Shown here in pieces: positions 25,371 to 34,402 of a stretch of 64,000 nucleotides of DNA. This DNA is from Candidatus Epilinea brevis (lineage in GTDB: Bacteria > Chloroflexota > Anaerolineae > Epilineales > Epilineaceae), in the NCBI GenBank assembly GCA_016710785.1, contig JADJUE010000003.1:310001-374000 (forward strand). Direction: 5' to 3'. A program made the position numbers and the translations under genes. Below the pieces are notes generated by a model. The model did no database searches, was not told the DNA's origin, and saw only the letters and a list, made by a program, of their open reading frames with translations. The stretch's first letter is position 1; every line of letters starts with the position of its first letter.

Positions 25371-26876
25371 CTACCCGTGGTCCACGTCGTGCGGACCGCT
25401 TTCCTGCCGTCCGGCGCCCGTGATCTGCACGAACTCGGTGTTGGCCTGCAGCTCGGGCACCGTGCGCGCGCCGGCGTAGGAGAGGCCGGAGCGTAGACCG
25501 CCCACCAATTGGTGCAGCACATCGGCCACCGGGCCGCGGTAGGGCACGCGAGCTTCGACGCCCTCCGGCACCACTGTGGCGTACTCCTTCTTGGCCTGCT
25601 GCTGCGACTCGTCCTCTTTTTGGTCGCGGACCATGGTGGCCTCCAGGCTAGCCATGCCGCGGGTGATCTTGTAGCGCCGGCCGCCGCGCACCACCACCAT
25701 CCCCGGGCTTTCCTTGGTGCCCGCCAGCAGGCTGCCGATCATCACCGTCTGCGCCCCGGCGGCCAGGGCCTTGACCACATCCCCGGAGCCGCGGATGCCG
25801 CCGTCGGCGATCAGGGGTATCCCGGCCGCGCCGGCAGCCGCCTCGGCGATGGCCGTCAGCTGCGGCATGCCGAAGCCCGTCACCAGGCGGGTGATGCAGA
25901 TGGAGCCAGGCCCCACGCCCACCTTGATCGCGTCGGCGCCGGCGTCCACCAGACGCGCCGCACCCTCGCCCGTGGCCACGTTGCCCACCACCAGGTCCCA
26001 GCCGGCACCGAAGCGCTCGCGCAGGGCCAGCGCCGCTTCCACGGCGTTGGACGAGTCTCCATGGGCGATATCCACGACCAGGGCATCGGCGCCCGCGCCC
26101 AGAAGGGCCTCCGCCCGGTCCAGGAAGCCCGGTCTCACCCCCACGGCCGCGGCAACGCGCAGACGGCCCAGGGCGTCTTTGGTGGCCAGGGGATAATCCT
26201 GTATGTGCTCGATGTCCTTGGCCGCGATCAGCCCCGCCAGGCGCCCCTCGCCGTCCACCAAGGGCAGCTTCTCCACCCGATGACGGTGCAGGATGGCCCG
26301 CGCCTCCTCGAAGCGCGTGCTGGCCGGAGCGGTGATCAGGCGCTCGCCGCCGGTCATGACCGTGGTGAGCGGCAGGCCCTCCTCGTCGGCGAACATCACG
26401 TCGCGGCGGGTGACGATGCCCAGCACCTGGGCTTCGGCGTCGACGATGATCACCCCGCCTACGCCGGCGCGCTCCATCGCCTGCCGCGCGTCTCCGACCG
26501 TCGCCGAGGGCGGCAGGGTGAGGGGGGCGGTGATGATGAAGGAGGAGATGCGCTTGACCCGCCGTACTTCGGCGGCCTGCTGCCGGATGGTCAGGAAGCG
26601 GTGGATGACCCCGATGCCCCCGGCCCGGGCCAGGGCGATGGCCATCTCGCTTTCCGTCACCGTGTCCATGTTGGAGCTGACGATGGGGATCCGCAGGCCG
26701 ATGTTGCGGCTGAAGGGCGAGCTGGGATCCGTATCCCGGCGGGAGACGATGGCCGAGTAGCGAGGCACCAGCAGGACGTCGTCAAAGGTCAGAGCCATTT
26801 GGGGACGGATCCTGAGGCCGGTGGGCGCGACGGCGCCTTCAGCCAGGGTCATCGAGCGGGACTGGATCGCGGTCAT
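25371..26876 (-). CDS. guaB: IMP dehydrogenase
   Basis: 501 aa. The barrel starts with LTFDDVLLVPRYS and continues with SSNMDTVTE. A pair of CBS domains is inserted at about 105-225. Catalytic-loop motif GPGSICITR (Cys present; the second residue after Cys is Ile where Thr is usual), then ADGGIRGSGDVVKALAAGA, and the flap YRGPVADVLHQLVGGLRSGL. It oxidises IMP to XMP, the committed step to GTP. The ATG overlaps no other gene; AGGTGG lies 6 bases before it. The leader (26877-27000) has the tag-gene terminator but no clear promoter. Confidence 0.95.
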   Translation of the reverse strand: MTAIQSRSMTLAEGAVAPTGLRIRPQMALTFDDVLLVPRYSAIVSRRDTDPSSPFSRNIGLRIPIVSSNMDTVTESEMAIALARAGGIGVIHRFLTIRQQAAEVRRVKRISSFIITAPLTLPPSATVGDARQAMERAGVGGVIIVDAEAQVLGIVTRRDVMFADEEGLPLTTVMTGGERLITAPASTRFEEARAILHRHRVEKLPLVDGEGRLAGLIAAKDIEHIQDYPLATKDALGRLRVAAAVGVRPGFLDRAEALLGAGADALVVDIAHGDSSNAVEAALALRERFGAGWDLVVGNVATGEGAARLVDAGADAIKVGVGPGSICITRLVTGFGMPQLTAIAEAAAGAAGIPLIADGGIRGSGDVVKALAAGAQTVMIGSLLAGTKESPGMVVVRGGRRYKITRGMASLEATMVRDQKEDESQQQAKKEYATVVPEGVEARVPYRGPVADVLHQLVGGLRSGLSYAGARTVPELQANTEFVQITGAGRQESGPHDVDHG

Positions 26877-26972
26877 ACCTCACCACCTAGCTCAACGCAC
26901 CCGGCGGGCGCGCGACGGCCCCCAGCAGCGACCCTGGCGACTGCGGGGCTCGAAACACCTGCCGCCGGGCAT

Positions 26973-26998
26973 GAAAACGCGCCCCTATCGGGGCGCGC
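26973..26998 (-). terminator. Intrinsic terminator between the tag-like gene and guaB
   Basis: 8-bp GC stem (26990-26997 with 26978-26985), loop GATA on the minus strand, then TTTTC. It lies in the guaB leader, so it could also act as an attenuator. The remaining gap 26877-27142 shows nothing else recognisable. Confidence 0.75.
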
Positions 26999-27142
26999 AA
27001 GACCGGTGCCTCAGGACCGCTACGAGCGAAAGAACCTGACCGCACAGGCTTGCGGTTCATGGTAGCACGGTCCGGCCGGACGGCGGAAACGCTCGGACTC
27101 GCGCCGGCTTCGCCTGCCTGACCCGTGAGGCCCGACGCCTCG

Positions 27143-27685
27143 TCAGGCCTCGGGACGCCGCCAGGGCGGGTCCAGGGCCAGGATCCGCGCGTAGACCGGG
27201 CAGTCCGGGTCGTGAGCGCCCGGCAGGTAGCCCGTGCTCATGAGGAATTCGTTGACGATCTCTCCCCCGGTGAAGACGAAATGCTGTTTGAACAGCTTCC
27301 GCCAGCCCTCGCGGTCCAGGGGATGGTGGGCGTCCAGCCAGGCCGCGAAGCTACCGCGATCGGCCCGAATGCCCTGTAGCCGCCGGGCGTTCTCGATGGC
27401 CGCCTTCACCTTCAAGCGGTTGCGGATGATACCCGCGTCGGCCAGCAACCGTGCCCGGTCGGCCTCGTCGAAGGCCGCCACACGGTCGATGTCGAAGCCG
27501 GCGTAGGCGCGCTGGAAGTGGTCCTGCTTGGCCAGGATGGTCTGCCAGGAGAGTCCGGCCTGGTTGATCTCCAGGACCAGGCGCCCGAAGAGCGCGGCGT
27601 CGTCCCGGAGCGGGAAGCCGTACTGTGTGTCGTGATAGGCCTTGTGCAGCGGATGGCTGGGGGCGAAGTCACAGTAGCTGCTCAT
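27143..27685 (-). CDS. tag: DNA-3-methyladenine glycosylase I
   Basis: 180 aa from ATG 27685 (AAGGAT upstream); the frame is open further upstream without family similarity. The motifs YHDTQYGFPLRDDAALFGRLVLEINQAGLSW, ILAKQDHFQRAYAGFD, GIIRNRLKVKAAIENA and HFVFTGGEIVNEFLMSTG are those of Tag. Tag removes 3-methyladenine from alkylated DNA and carries a Cys/His zinc site. Two expected ligands are visible (C near residue 4, and HDPDC at the end). Some family members begin 'CxWA'; here the start is SSYCDFAPSHPLHKAYHD. Confidence 0.9.
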   Translation of the reverse strand: MSSYCDFAPSHPLHKAYHDTQYGFPLRDDAALFGRLVLEINQAGLSWQTILAKQDHFQRAYAGFDIDRVAAFDEADRARLLADAGIIRNRLKVKAAIENARRLQGIRADRGSFAAWLDAHHPLDREGWRKLFKQHFVFTGGEIVNEFLMSTGYLPGAHDPDCPVYARILALDPPWRRPEA

Positions 27686-27840
27686 GGGGATCCTTGCTGG
27701 ATGAGAACTTCTGACGCCATGGAGCGGGGTCGGACCTTTGCCGCGAATGCCGTATGATTGTAGACCATGGTCCGGCGCGACAGGCCCGGCCCCGATCCGC
27801 CGTCTTCCGCGCGCCATCCCCCCACCCAAGGATCACCATC

Positions 27841-27972
27841 ATGCGCTACAAGCTCCTGGGCGCCAGCGAGCGCTGGCTAGGCGAGTTCGTGGCCGCCGAC
27901 ATGGTGCGCAACCTGACCATGGGCGGCTACCAGGATCTGATCGACAACCACCGGAAGGGTAGATCGCTGTGA
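27841..27972 (+). CDS. Small ORF (43 aa) upstream of the SCO gene
   Basis: Starts at ATG 27841 with AAGGA 8 bases upstream, and its stop overlaps the GTG start of the SCO gene (GTGA). The peptide begins MRYKLLGASERW and contains an amphipathic stretch and GGYQDLIDNHRKG. No family recognised. The coupling and good ribosome site suggest it is translated, perhaps as a leader peptide for the SCO gene. Confidence 0.5.
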   Translation: MRYKLLGASERWLGEFVAADMVRNLTMGGYQDLIDNHRKGRSL

Positions 27973-28688
27973 ACGACGAACGGTCAGGGTTGAGCGACGC
28001 AAACGATTCGGACGCGCAGACCCGGGACGCGGCTGGGGGAAACGCGGCAGCGCCGGGGACGATGGCGGCCTCCACGGCCACGCCACGCCCACGCCGACGC
28101 GTGGCCTTGGCCGCGCTGCTGTCCATCCTGATCAGCCTCTTCGTCGTCTTCAACCGCAGCCGCGAGGCGGCGGGCCAGTACCTTGGCCGCCAATTCAATC
28201 CACCCCTCACGGCGGCGGATTTCACCCTGACCGACATGCAGGGCAGACCCTTTCGCATGGCCGACAGCCAGGGGCAGGTGCGGTTGCTCTTCTTCGGCTA
28301 CACCTCCTGTCCTGATGTCTGCCCGACCGCCATGGGCCAGATCGCGGCAGCGCTGGGGCAGTTGGACCCGACCGACCGGGCGGGCGTCAGGGTGCTGTTC
28401 ATCAGCGTCGACCCCGAACGGGACGATGCGGCAAAGCTCAGCACCTACCTGTCGGGCTATGGGCCGGAGTTCCTCGGGCTCACCGGTAGCCTGGAGGCCT
28501 TGCAGGCGGTGGCGGCGTCCTACCTGGTCACCTTCTACGACGAACCGGCCGAGGAGGGTCAATCACGTCTGATCACCCACAGCGGCAACGTCTACCTCAT
28601 CGACCAGACCGGACAGATCCCCGTCTCGTTCTCTGGCCCCTTCGATCCGGCCGACCTGGCGCATGACCTGAAGCTGGCCCTGCGCTGA
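27969..28688 (+). CDS. SCO1/SenC/PrrC family copper-binding thioredoxin-like protein
   Basis: 239 aa from GTG 27969. One N-terminal membrane anchor (about 42-57) is followed by the SCO domain: PPLTAADFTLTDMQG, FFGYTSCPDVCPTAM (the CxxxC copper site), VLFISVDPERDD and the conserved His late in the domain (ITHSGNVYLID). SCO proteins deliver copper to cytochrome c oxidase subunit II or keep its thiols reduced. No oxidase genes lie nearby. The domain faces outside the membrane. Confidence 0.92.
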   Translation: MNDERSGLSDANDSDAQTRDAAGGNAAAPGTMAASTATPRPRRRVALAALLSILISLFVVFNRSREAAGQYLGRQFNPPLTAADFTLTDMQGRPFRMADSQGQVRLLFFGYTSCPDVCPTAMGQIAAALGQLDPTDRAGVRVLFISVDPERDDAAKLSTYLSGYGPEFLGLTGSLEALQAVAASYLVTFYDEPAEEGQSRLITHSGNVYLIDQTGQIPVSFSGPFDPADLAHDLKLALR

Positions 28689-28696
28689 CGGAGGCG

Positions 28697-31441
28697 ATGG
28701 CCGGTCGAATGGACAAGCCCGCTCCTCTCTTCGTCATTCCCGTCAAGGACCGTCTGCAGCAGCTGGAGTCGACGGGGCGCTTCGCCGCCAACATCGCCGC
28801 GCGGCGGGAACTGCCGGCCGCCGCAGCTCGCCTCGCCGCCTGGCCGGCGGGCCTGCATCCGCGCTTGCGCGAGGTGGCCTCCGGCATGGGAATCGAAGCC
28901 CTCTACAGCCATCAGGCCGCGGCGGTGGAAGCGGCGCTCAGGGGCGAGAACGTGGTCACCGTGGCCGGAACCGCCGCCGGCAAGAGTCTGGGCTATCTCC
29001 TGCCCCTCCTGGACGCCCTGCTGCGCGACGAGCAGGCGCGGGCCCTCCTGATCTTTCCCACCAAGGCCCTGGCCCGCGACCAGCTGGCGCGGCTGGCCGA
29101 ATGGGACCGCGCCCTGGGCGGCGGCCTGCGCCCCGCGGCCTATGACGGCGATACGCCCGCCGGCGCGCGGTCGGGCATCAGGCGCCAGGCGCGGGTCCTG
29201 GTCACCAACCCGGACATGCTGCATGCCGGCATCCTGCCCCACCATCCCGGCTGGGCGCCCTTCCTGTCCGGGCTGACGGATCTGGTGCTGGACGAGCTGC
29301 ATGTCTACCGCGGGGTCTGGGGCAGTCACGTGGCCAACGTCCTGCGCCGGCTGCGACGGGTGACCGGCTTTCACGGAGCGCGGCCGCGCTTCCACTTCAG
29401 CTCGGCCACCATCGCCAACCCCGGCGAGCTGGCCGCCGCCCTGGCCGGCGCGCCGGTGCGCGTGGTCGACGCGGACGGGGCGCCGCGCGGCAAGCGGACC
29501 TTCCTGATCTACAACCCGCCCCTGGTGGAGCCGCAGCTGGGCATCCGCCGCAGCAGCATCCTGGAGACGGAGGCCCTGGCGCGCCATTTCCTCTCCGGTG
29601 GCCTGCAGACCCTGGTCTTCGCCCGCTCGCGCCAGGCGGCGGAGCTGATGGTCCGCTACCTGAGCGAGGACCGCGCCCCGGGCGGCGCGGCAGACCGCGA
29701 ATCCGGCGCTCATCACACTGCTTCGGCCCTCATCGGCCGGGTGCGCGGCTACCGCGGCGGCTACAGCCCCGCCGAGCGCCGCGCCATCGAGTCCGACCTG
29801 CGCGAGGGTCGGCTGCGTGGGGTGGTGGCCACCAACGCCCTGGAGCTGGGCATCGACATCGGGCAGTTGGATGTGTGCGTGATGGCCGGCTACCCCGGCA
29901 CCATCGCCAGCACCCATCAGCAGGCGGGGCGGGCGGGGCGCCGCGGCGGGGAGTCGGTGGCCATCCTGGTGGCCTCGGCCTCGCCCCTGGACCAGTTCAT
30001 CGCCCGGCATCCGGATTACCTCTTCGGCCGCTCGCCGGAGGAAGCGCGCATCGACCCGGACAACCTCTTGATCCTGCTGGACCACGTGCGCTGCGCGGCC
30101 TTCGAGCTGCCCTTCTCGGACGAGGAGGCTGAGCGGAGGTTCGGGGACGGGGGTGAGGGATACGGGGATGAGGGGTATGATGGCGTGGGGGGGGTGGAGG
30201 GGGGCGCTGGGTCCTATTCGTCCTATTCGTCCCATCCGTCCCACCCCGCGCCTCCGGCCACCCGCGAGATCCTCGCTGTCCTGGAGGCCCAAGGCCTGCT
30301 ACGTCACGTGGATGGCCGCTGGTTCTGGATGGCCGAGAGCTACCCGGCGGGTGGCGTGAGCTTGCGGGGCGCAGGGCCGGGGGCGATCGCCATCATCCTG
30401 GGCGAGGGCGGCAACCGGGAGGGTGGTCTGGAGACCGGCCCCGAAACCACCCGCGTCCTGGGCACGGTGGACCGCGCCTCGGCCACCTGGATGCTGCATC
30501 CCGGTGCGATCTACCTGCACGAGGGGGAACCCTACGCGGTGGAACGCCTGGATCTGGAGACCGGCAATGCCACCGTCAGGCCCAGCGACGGCGCCACCTA
30601 CACCCGTGCGTCCAGCCGGGTGGACATCCGCCCGCTGTCCATCCGCGAGGAGCGGCCTGAGCGTGGGTCGACGGTTTCATACGGTGAGCTTGAGGTGCGA
30701 TCGCGGGTCACCAGCTACCGCCGCCTGGCCTTTCGGACCCACGAGGTGCTGGGCTGGGAGCGGCTGGACCTGCCGGAGGAGCGCCATGTGGCCGGCGGCT
30801 ACTGGTTCTGCCTGGCGGACGACGCAGTCGAGCGACTGCGGGCCATCGGTCGCTGGAGACACGACCCGCTGACGGGGCGCGGGGCGGACTGGGATCGGGC
30901 GCGCCAGCAAGCCCGGGCGCGGGACGGCTTTCGCTGCCGGCTCTGCAACGCTCCCGAGCCGCCCGATCGGCAGCACGACGTCCACCATATCCGGCCCTTC
31001 CGCCAGTTCCGCGGCGGCGCGAGCGGCGACCACCGTGCGGCAAACGACCTGGACAATTTGATCACCCTCTGCCCCAGCTGCCACCGCGTGGCCGAGCGGG
31101 CCCTGGGCCTGCACGGCGGCCTGTCCGGGCTGGGCCATGCCTTGGGCCATGTGGCGCCCCTCTTCCTGATGTGCGATGCCCGGGATCTGGGTGTGTCCAC
31201 CGAGAGCCATGCCGCCTGGTCCGGCGGCCCGACGGTGGTGGTCTACGAGCGGGCCGCCGCTGGAGTGGGCTTCGGCGAGGCCCTCTTTGCCCGCCACGGC
31301 AACATCTTGTCCGCCGTGCGGGAGCTGATCGCCGACTGCCCCTGCGACGCCGGCTGCCCGGCCTGTGTGGGACCGGTAGGCGAGGAGGACCGCGAGGCCA
31401 AAGAACATGCCCTGGCGGTGCTGGCTGAACTGCTGCGATAA
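28697..31441 (+). CDS. DEAD/DEAH-box helicase of the MrfA/YprA (DUF1998) type with an HNH insert
   Basis: 914 aa. RecA-like core: Walker A AGTAAGKS (about 92), DELH box (about 197), SSAT, and motif VI QQAGRAGRRG (about 410). The C-terminal DUF1998-type zinc region ends with CPCDAGCPACVG. A full HNH module lies between them at about residues 738-805: CRLC, HHI, NLITLCPSCH. A Gly/Ser/Pro low-complexity insert encoded by minisatellite-like DNA (30130-30250) lies near residue 490. MrfA-type helicases act in DNA repair; whether the HNH part cuts DNA is unknown. ATG 28697 has GGAGG only 2 bases away, so ATG 28709 is a possible start. Confidence 0.9.
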   Translation: MAGRMDKPAPLFVIPVKDRLQQLESTGRFAANIAARRELPAAAARLAAWPAGLHPRLREVASGMGIEALYSHQAAAVEAALRGENVVTVAGTAAGKSLGYLLPLLDALLRDEQARALLIFPTKALARDQLARLAEWDRALGGGLRPAAYDGDTPAGARSGIRRQARVLVTNPDMLHAGILPHHPGWAPFLSGLTDLVLDELHVYRGVWGSHVANVLRRLRRVTGFHGARPRFHFSSATIANPGELAAALAGAPVRVVDADGAPRGKRTFLIYNPPLVEPQLGIRRSSILETEALARHFLSGGLQTLVFARSRQAAELMVRYLSEDRAPGGAADRESGAHHTASALIGRVRGYRGGYSPAERRAIESDLREGRLRGVVATNALELGIDIGQLDVCVMAGYPGTIASTHQQAGRAGRRGGESVAILVASASPLDQFIARHPDYLFGRSPEEARIDPDNLLILLDHVRCAAFELPFSDEEAERRFGDGGEGYGDEGYDGVGGVEGGAGSYSSYSSHPSHPAPPATREILAVLEAQGLLRHVDGRWFWMAESYPAGGVSLRGAGPGAIAIILGEGGNREGGLETGPETTRVLGTVDRASATWMLHPGAIYLHEGEPYAVERLDLETGNATVRPSDGATYTRASSRVDIRPLSIREERPERGSTVSYGELEVRSRVTSYRRLAFRTHEVLGWERLDLPEERHVAGGYWFCLADDAVERLRAIGRWRHDPLTGRGADWDRARQQARARDGFRCRLCNAPEPPDRQHDVHHIRPFRQFRGGASGDHRAANDLDNLITLCPSCHRVAERALGLHGGLSGLGHALGHVAPLFLMCDARDLGVSTESHAAWSGGPTVVVYERAAAGVGFGEALFARHGNILSAVRELIADCPCDAGCPACVGPVGEEDREAKEHALAVLAELLR
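30211..30247 (+). repeat. Minisatellite-like TCCTATTCG repeat in the helicase gene
   Basis: GTCCTATTCG, TCCTATTCG, TCCCATCCG, TCCCACCCC in tandem (9-base units, in frame). It encodes Ser-Tyr-Ser-Ser-Tyr-Ser-Ser-His-Pro in a domain linker. Related short tracts occur near 23106-23126 (reverse direction), 37073-37100 and 52992-53011. Confidence 0.7.
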
Positions 31442-31629
31442 CAGGCATTCCGCATCCGGGCAGCGCATTCGCGCCGCACCCGGCCTTCCCCCGCCGCATG
31501 AACCCGCCTTAACCCCTTCACCATCGCCCCTGTCCCCGGCCTGGGCTACAATGCGCGGCATACCCAGGGAGGGGACCCAGCGGCGACAGGCGCGGGCCCC
31601 GCGGAAGCCGTCGTAAGGAGATCCCAAGC

Positions 31630-33552
31630 ATGCACGCCCCATCTGCCCTGCGCCGCCGCGCCGCCTTTGGCGCCACCGCCTTCCTGGGCCTGGCCGCCCT
31701 CGCCATCCTGCCGCCCGTCCAAGCCCGCCCGGACGACCAGGCACCGGCGGCACCGGCCGCGCCGCAGCAGGTCAGCCTCATCCCCAGCGCCTGCCGGGTG
31801 CAGGTGGCCGAGGACATCCAACCGGCCCACCCGCGCGTCTGCGACGAGGGTCAGGTGCAAGTGACCCTGGGCGTCACCTGCCCCACCAGCCTGCCCGTCC
31901 ACCTGATCATCGCCGTCGACCGCTCCAAGTCGATCGCAGACCCGCCCACCAACCCCTTGCTGCGCGACATCCAGCAGTCGGCGCGCCAGGTGCTGGGCGT
32001 CGTCGACTTCAATGCTGATCGGGAGAACAAGGCGGCGGTGGTCTCGCATGGCTTCCGGGTAACGGTGGAAACAGAGCTGACCAACGATCCGGGACGGGCC
32101 TCCGGGGCGGTCAACTCGGTGCGCTACCAGGCCGCCGACCTGGGCGAGGATCCGGCCAAGGCCATCGACAAGGCCATGCAGATGCTGCGCGACGCGCGCA
32201 CGCCGGACATCTCGCCCATCGAGGTCATCCTGCTCTACGGCGACGGCTGCGATCCCTCGGTAGGCGGTTGCCCGGCCGCCTCCAAGGCCGCCGCCTCGCG
32301 CGCCGCCGGCGAGGGCGTGGCGGTGATGACGGTCTGCTACGCCGAATCGCCGCGCGAGACCTGCAAGAACAGCTACAAGCAGATGGCCAGCGACCCCAGC
32401 TACTACTTCGAGTCCCGTAGCGCCGGCGTGCCCAAGACGCTCAAGCAGCTCCTTGACAAGGGCGTGGGGCTGTACCTGAAGCAGCTGAACCTGCTGGAGG
32501 TGCTAGGCCCGGACATGCAGTACCAGTCGGGTTCGGGCACGCCGATGCCCACCGCCCTGCCGCCGCGGCTGACCTTTGGCTTCAAGGACGCCAAGGTGGC
32601 CACCCCCCAGGTGGCCGGCTACCGGGTGAAGCCGGGCAAGGAGGGGACGCTCGGGCTGCGCACCTTCGAGAGTACGGTCAGCCTGGTGGACAGCTTCGGC
32701 CGCTCGCGCGCGGGTATCACGGTGCCCCTGCGCAGCCTGAACGTAGGCCCCTGCGTTGCCGCCACGGACACGCCCGCTCCCTCACCCAGCCCGGCGCCGA
32801 CGGAGACACCGACCGACATCCCCACGGCCACGGCGACGGCGGTGGCCACGCAGGCCCCCACGGACACGCCTGCCCCCCGCCCCACGGACACGCCGCAGAC
32901 CGTGCGCGCCTACCTGCCCCTGATCATGCGCCAGCTCTGCAAGCCGGCAGTCTCCAACCGCAACTTCGTCATCCTGGTGCTGGACGCCTCCAGCAGCATG
33001 GAGGAAGCCTCCGGCGCCCAGACGAAGATCACGGCGGCCAAGGCGGCGGCCCTGTCCTTCGTGGACCTGCTGCGGCCGGGCAGCGACGTGGTGGGCGTGG
33101 TGCCCTTCAACAGTCAGGCGGCGCCCTTCGGCCAGGGATCGGTCTGGCCGGCGGAGGACTTCACCGCGGCACGAGCGGCCATCACGGGCATCCGAACTTC
33201 ACCGGGGACGCGGATCGACCTGGCCCTGGCGCGGGTGCAGGAGGTCATGCGCGAAATGCAGGGCAGCCTGGCGGGCTACGACAATGTGCTGACGGTGCTG
33301 ATGACCGATGGCCGTCCGGATCAGGGCACCGTGCCTGCCATCCTGGAGAGCGCCGTCGCCATCAAGGGCGGGGGTATGCGCCTGTACACGGTGGGCCTGG
33401 GCGCGGACCTCGATCGCGACCTCCTGCGGCAGGTGGCCTCCGGCCCCAGCTACTATCTGGAGGCGCCGTCGGGCGACGATCTGGGCGCGCTCTACCGCTC
33501 CCTGGCGGTCAACGTGGGCTGCCCAGGCGGGGCGATGTGGGGGCAGCCTTGA
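31630..33552 (+). CDS. Secreted protein with two von Willebrand A domains
   Basis: 640 aa with AAGGAG upstream. A signal peptide (1-32) leads to VWA domain 1 (about 85-270), whose metal site reads DRSKS in place of DxSxS. A beta region (290-370), a Thr/Pro-rich linker (375-430) and RAYLPLIMR follow. VWA domain 2 (about 445-625) has an intact MIDAS (LDASSSM; TDGRPD). It is likely a surface adhesion or protein-binding protein. The YLPLIMR block sits where Chloroflexota exported proteins often end, as if a complete exported module had been fused to a second one. It converges with the cdsA-like gene. Confidence 0.85.
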   Translation: MHAPSALRRRAAFGATAFLGLAALAILPPVQARPDDQAPAAPAAPQQVSLIPSACRVQVAEDIQPAHPRVCDEGQVQVTLGVTCPTSLPVHLIIAVDRSKSIADPPTNPLLRDIQQSARQVLGVVDFNADRENKAAVVSHGFRVTVETELTNDPGRASGAVNSVRYQAADLGEDPAKAIDKAMQMLRDARTPDISPIEVILLYGDGCDPSVGGCPAASKAAASRAAGEGVAVMTVCYAESPRETCKNSYKQMASDPSYYFESRSAGVPKTLKQLLDKGVGLYLKQLNLLEVLGPDMQYQSGSGTPMPTALPPRLTFGFKDAKVATPQVAGYRVKPGKEGTLGLRTFESTVSLVDSFGRSRAGITVPLRSLNVGPCVAATDTPAPSPSPAPTETPTDIPTATATAVATQAPTDTPAPRPTDTPQTVRAYLPLIMRQLCKPAVSNRNFVILVLDASSSMEEASGAQTKITAAKAAALSFVDLLRPGSDVVGVVPFNSQAAPFGQGSVWPAEDFTAARAAITGIRTSPGTRIDLALARVQEVMREMQGSLAGYDNVLTVLMTDGRPDQGTVPAILESAVAIKGGGMRLYTVGLGADLDRDLLRQVASGPSYYLEAPSGDDLGALYRSLAVNVGCPGGAMWGQP

Positions 33553-33603
33553 GCGCCTGGACAGCCGTAGCGGCCGCTCCGTCCGGGGCGGCCGCCGCCG
33601 GCT

Positions 33604-34392
33604 TCAGGGCATCACGATGGTCCTCAGCTCCCACACCATCAGCAGCGCCGCCAGCAGCAACCCGTCCACCCGGTCCAACATACCACCCTGCGGCCCCAGG
33701 ACCTGCCCGAAATCCTTCAGCCCCGCGGCGCGCTTGACGGATGAGGCCAGCAGGTCGCCGCCGAGGGCGGCCGCACCCAGAGTCAGGCCGAGGACCGCGG
33801 CCTGCGGCGCCCCGGCAAAGAGCGCCGGTGCCAGCGCCGCGCCCATCACCGCCGCCGCCGCCAGGCCGCCCACGGCGCCCACCACCGTCTTGCCCGGGCT
33901 CACGCGGGGAGCCAGCGGACGGTGGCCCCAACGGCGTCCCAGGATCTGGGCGAAGGCGTCGTGGGCGGCCACGCAGAGGTACAGGGAGGCGGCCAGATAG
34001 CGGCCGCCGTCGGTACGGTGGACCGCCAGCAGGGCCAGCAGGGCGGCGGGCAGGTACACCAGCAGGAACAGGGCGATCAGCCCGCGCGGAATCCAACCCG
34101 TTGTCTGCGTCATGGCCCGCAGCAGTTCGGCCGTCGACAGCATCCCGATCAGCGCCAGCAGGAGGGGGAAGAGCCCCCAGCGCGCGGGCGCCAGGATGGC
34201 CACCAGGAAGACGAAGTTGAGCAGCAGGTAGGAGGGCGCCTTGCGCCGGGCCGTCGGCCCGGATGCCACCGACGCCGGCTTCGAGGCCGACGTTGTGGTC
34301 ACAGCCCGCTCGTGACCCGTTCCCGCCAGAACCAGGCCCACCAAGGCGAAGAGGCCGAATGCCAGGAAGATGCGCGCCAGGGAGCTGTCCAT
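33604..34392 (-). CDS. cdsA: Phosphatidate cytidylyltransferase (CdsA-like)
   Basis: 262 aa from ATG 34392, 10 bases after the PEP-synthase-like gene. Seven or so TM helices. The C-terminal signature reads SSVKRAAGLKDFG, then PQGGMLDRVD, closely matching the CdsA pattern S-x-x-K-R...K-D...H-G-G...D-R-x-D, with Gln in place of the His before GG. It should make CDP-diacylglycerol (or a related CDP-lipid) from CTP, the donor substrate for the CDP-alcohol phosphatidyltransferase encoded in the same operon. The frame upstream of 34392 is a shadow of the neighbouring gene. Confidence 0.88.
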   Translation of the reverse strand: MDSSLARIFLAFGLFALVGLVLAGTGHERAVTTTSASKPASVASGPTARRKAPSYLLLNFVFLVAILAPARWGLFPLLLALIGMLSTAELLRAMTQTTGWIPRGLIALFLLVYLPAALLALLAVHRTDGGRYLAASLYLCVAAHDAFAQILGRRWGHRPLAPRVSPGKTVVGAVGGLAAAAVMGAALAPALFAGAPQAAVLGLTLGAAALGGDLLASSVKRAAGLKDFGQVLGPQGGMLDRVDGLLLAALLMVWELRTIVMP

Positions 34393-34402
34393 GACCGGAG
34401 GA

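Noticed and set aside
28592..30292. Minus-strand open frame starting with Gly-Arg-Ile repeats
   Set aside because: Antisense to the helicase; the repeat is only the complement of the TCCTATTCG minisatellite.
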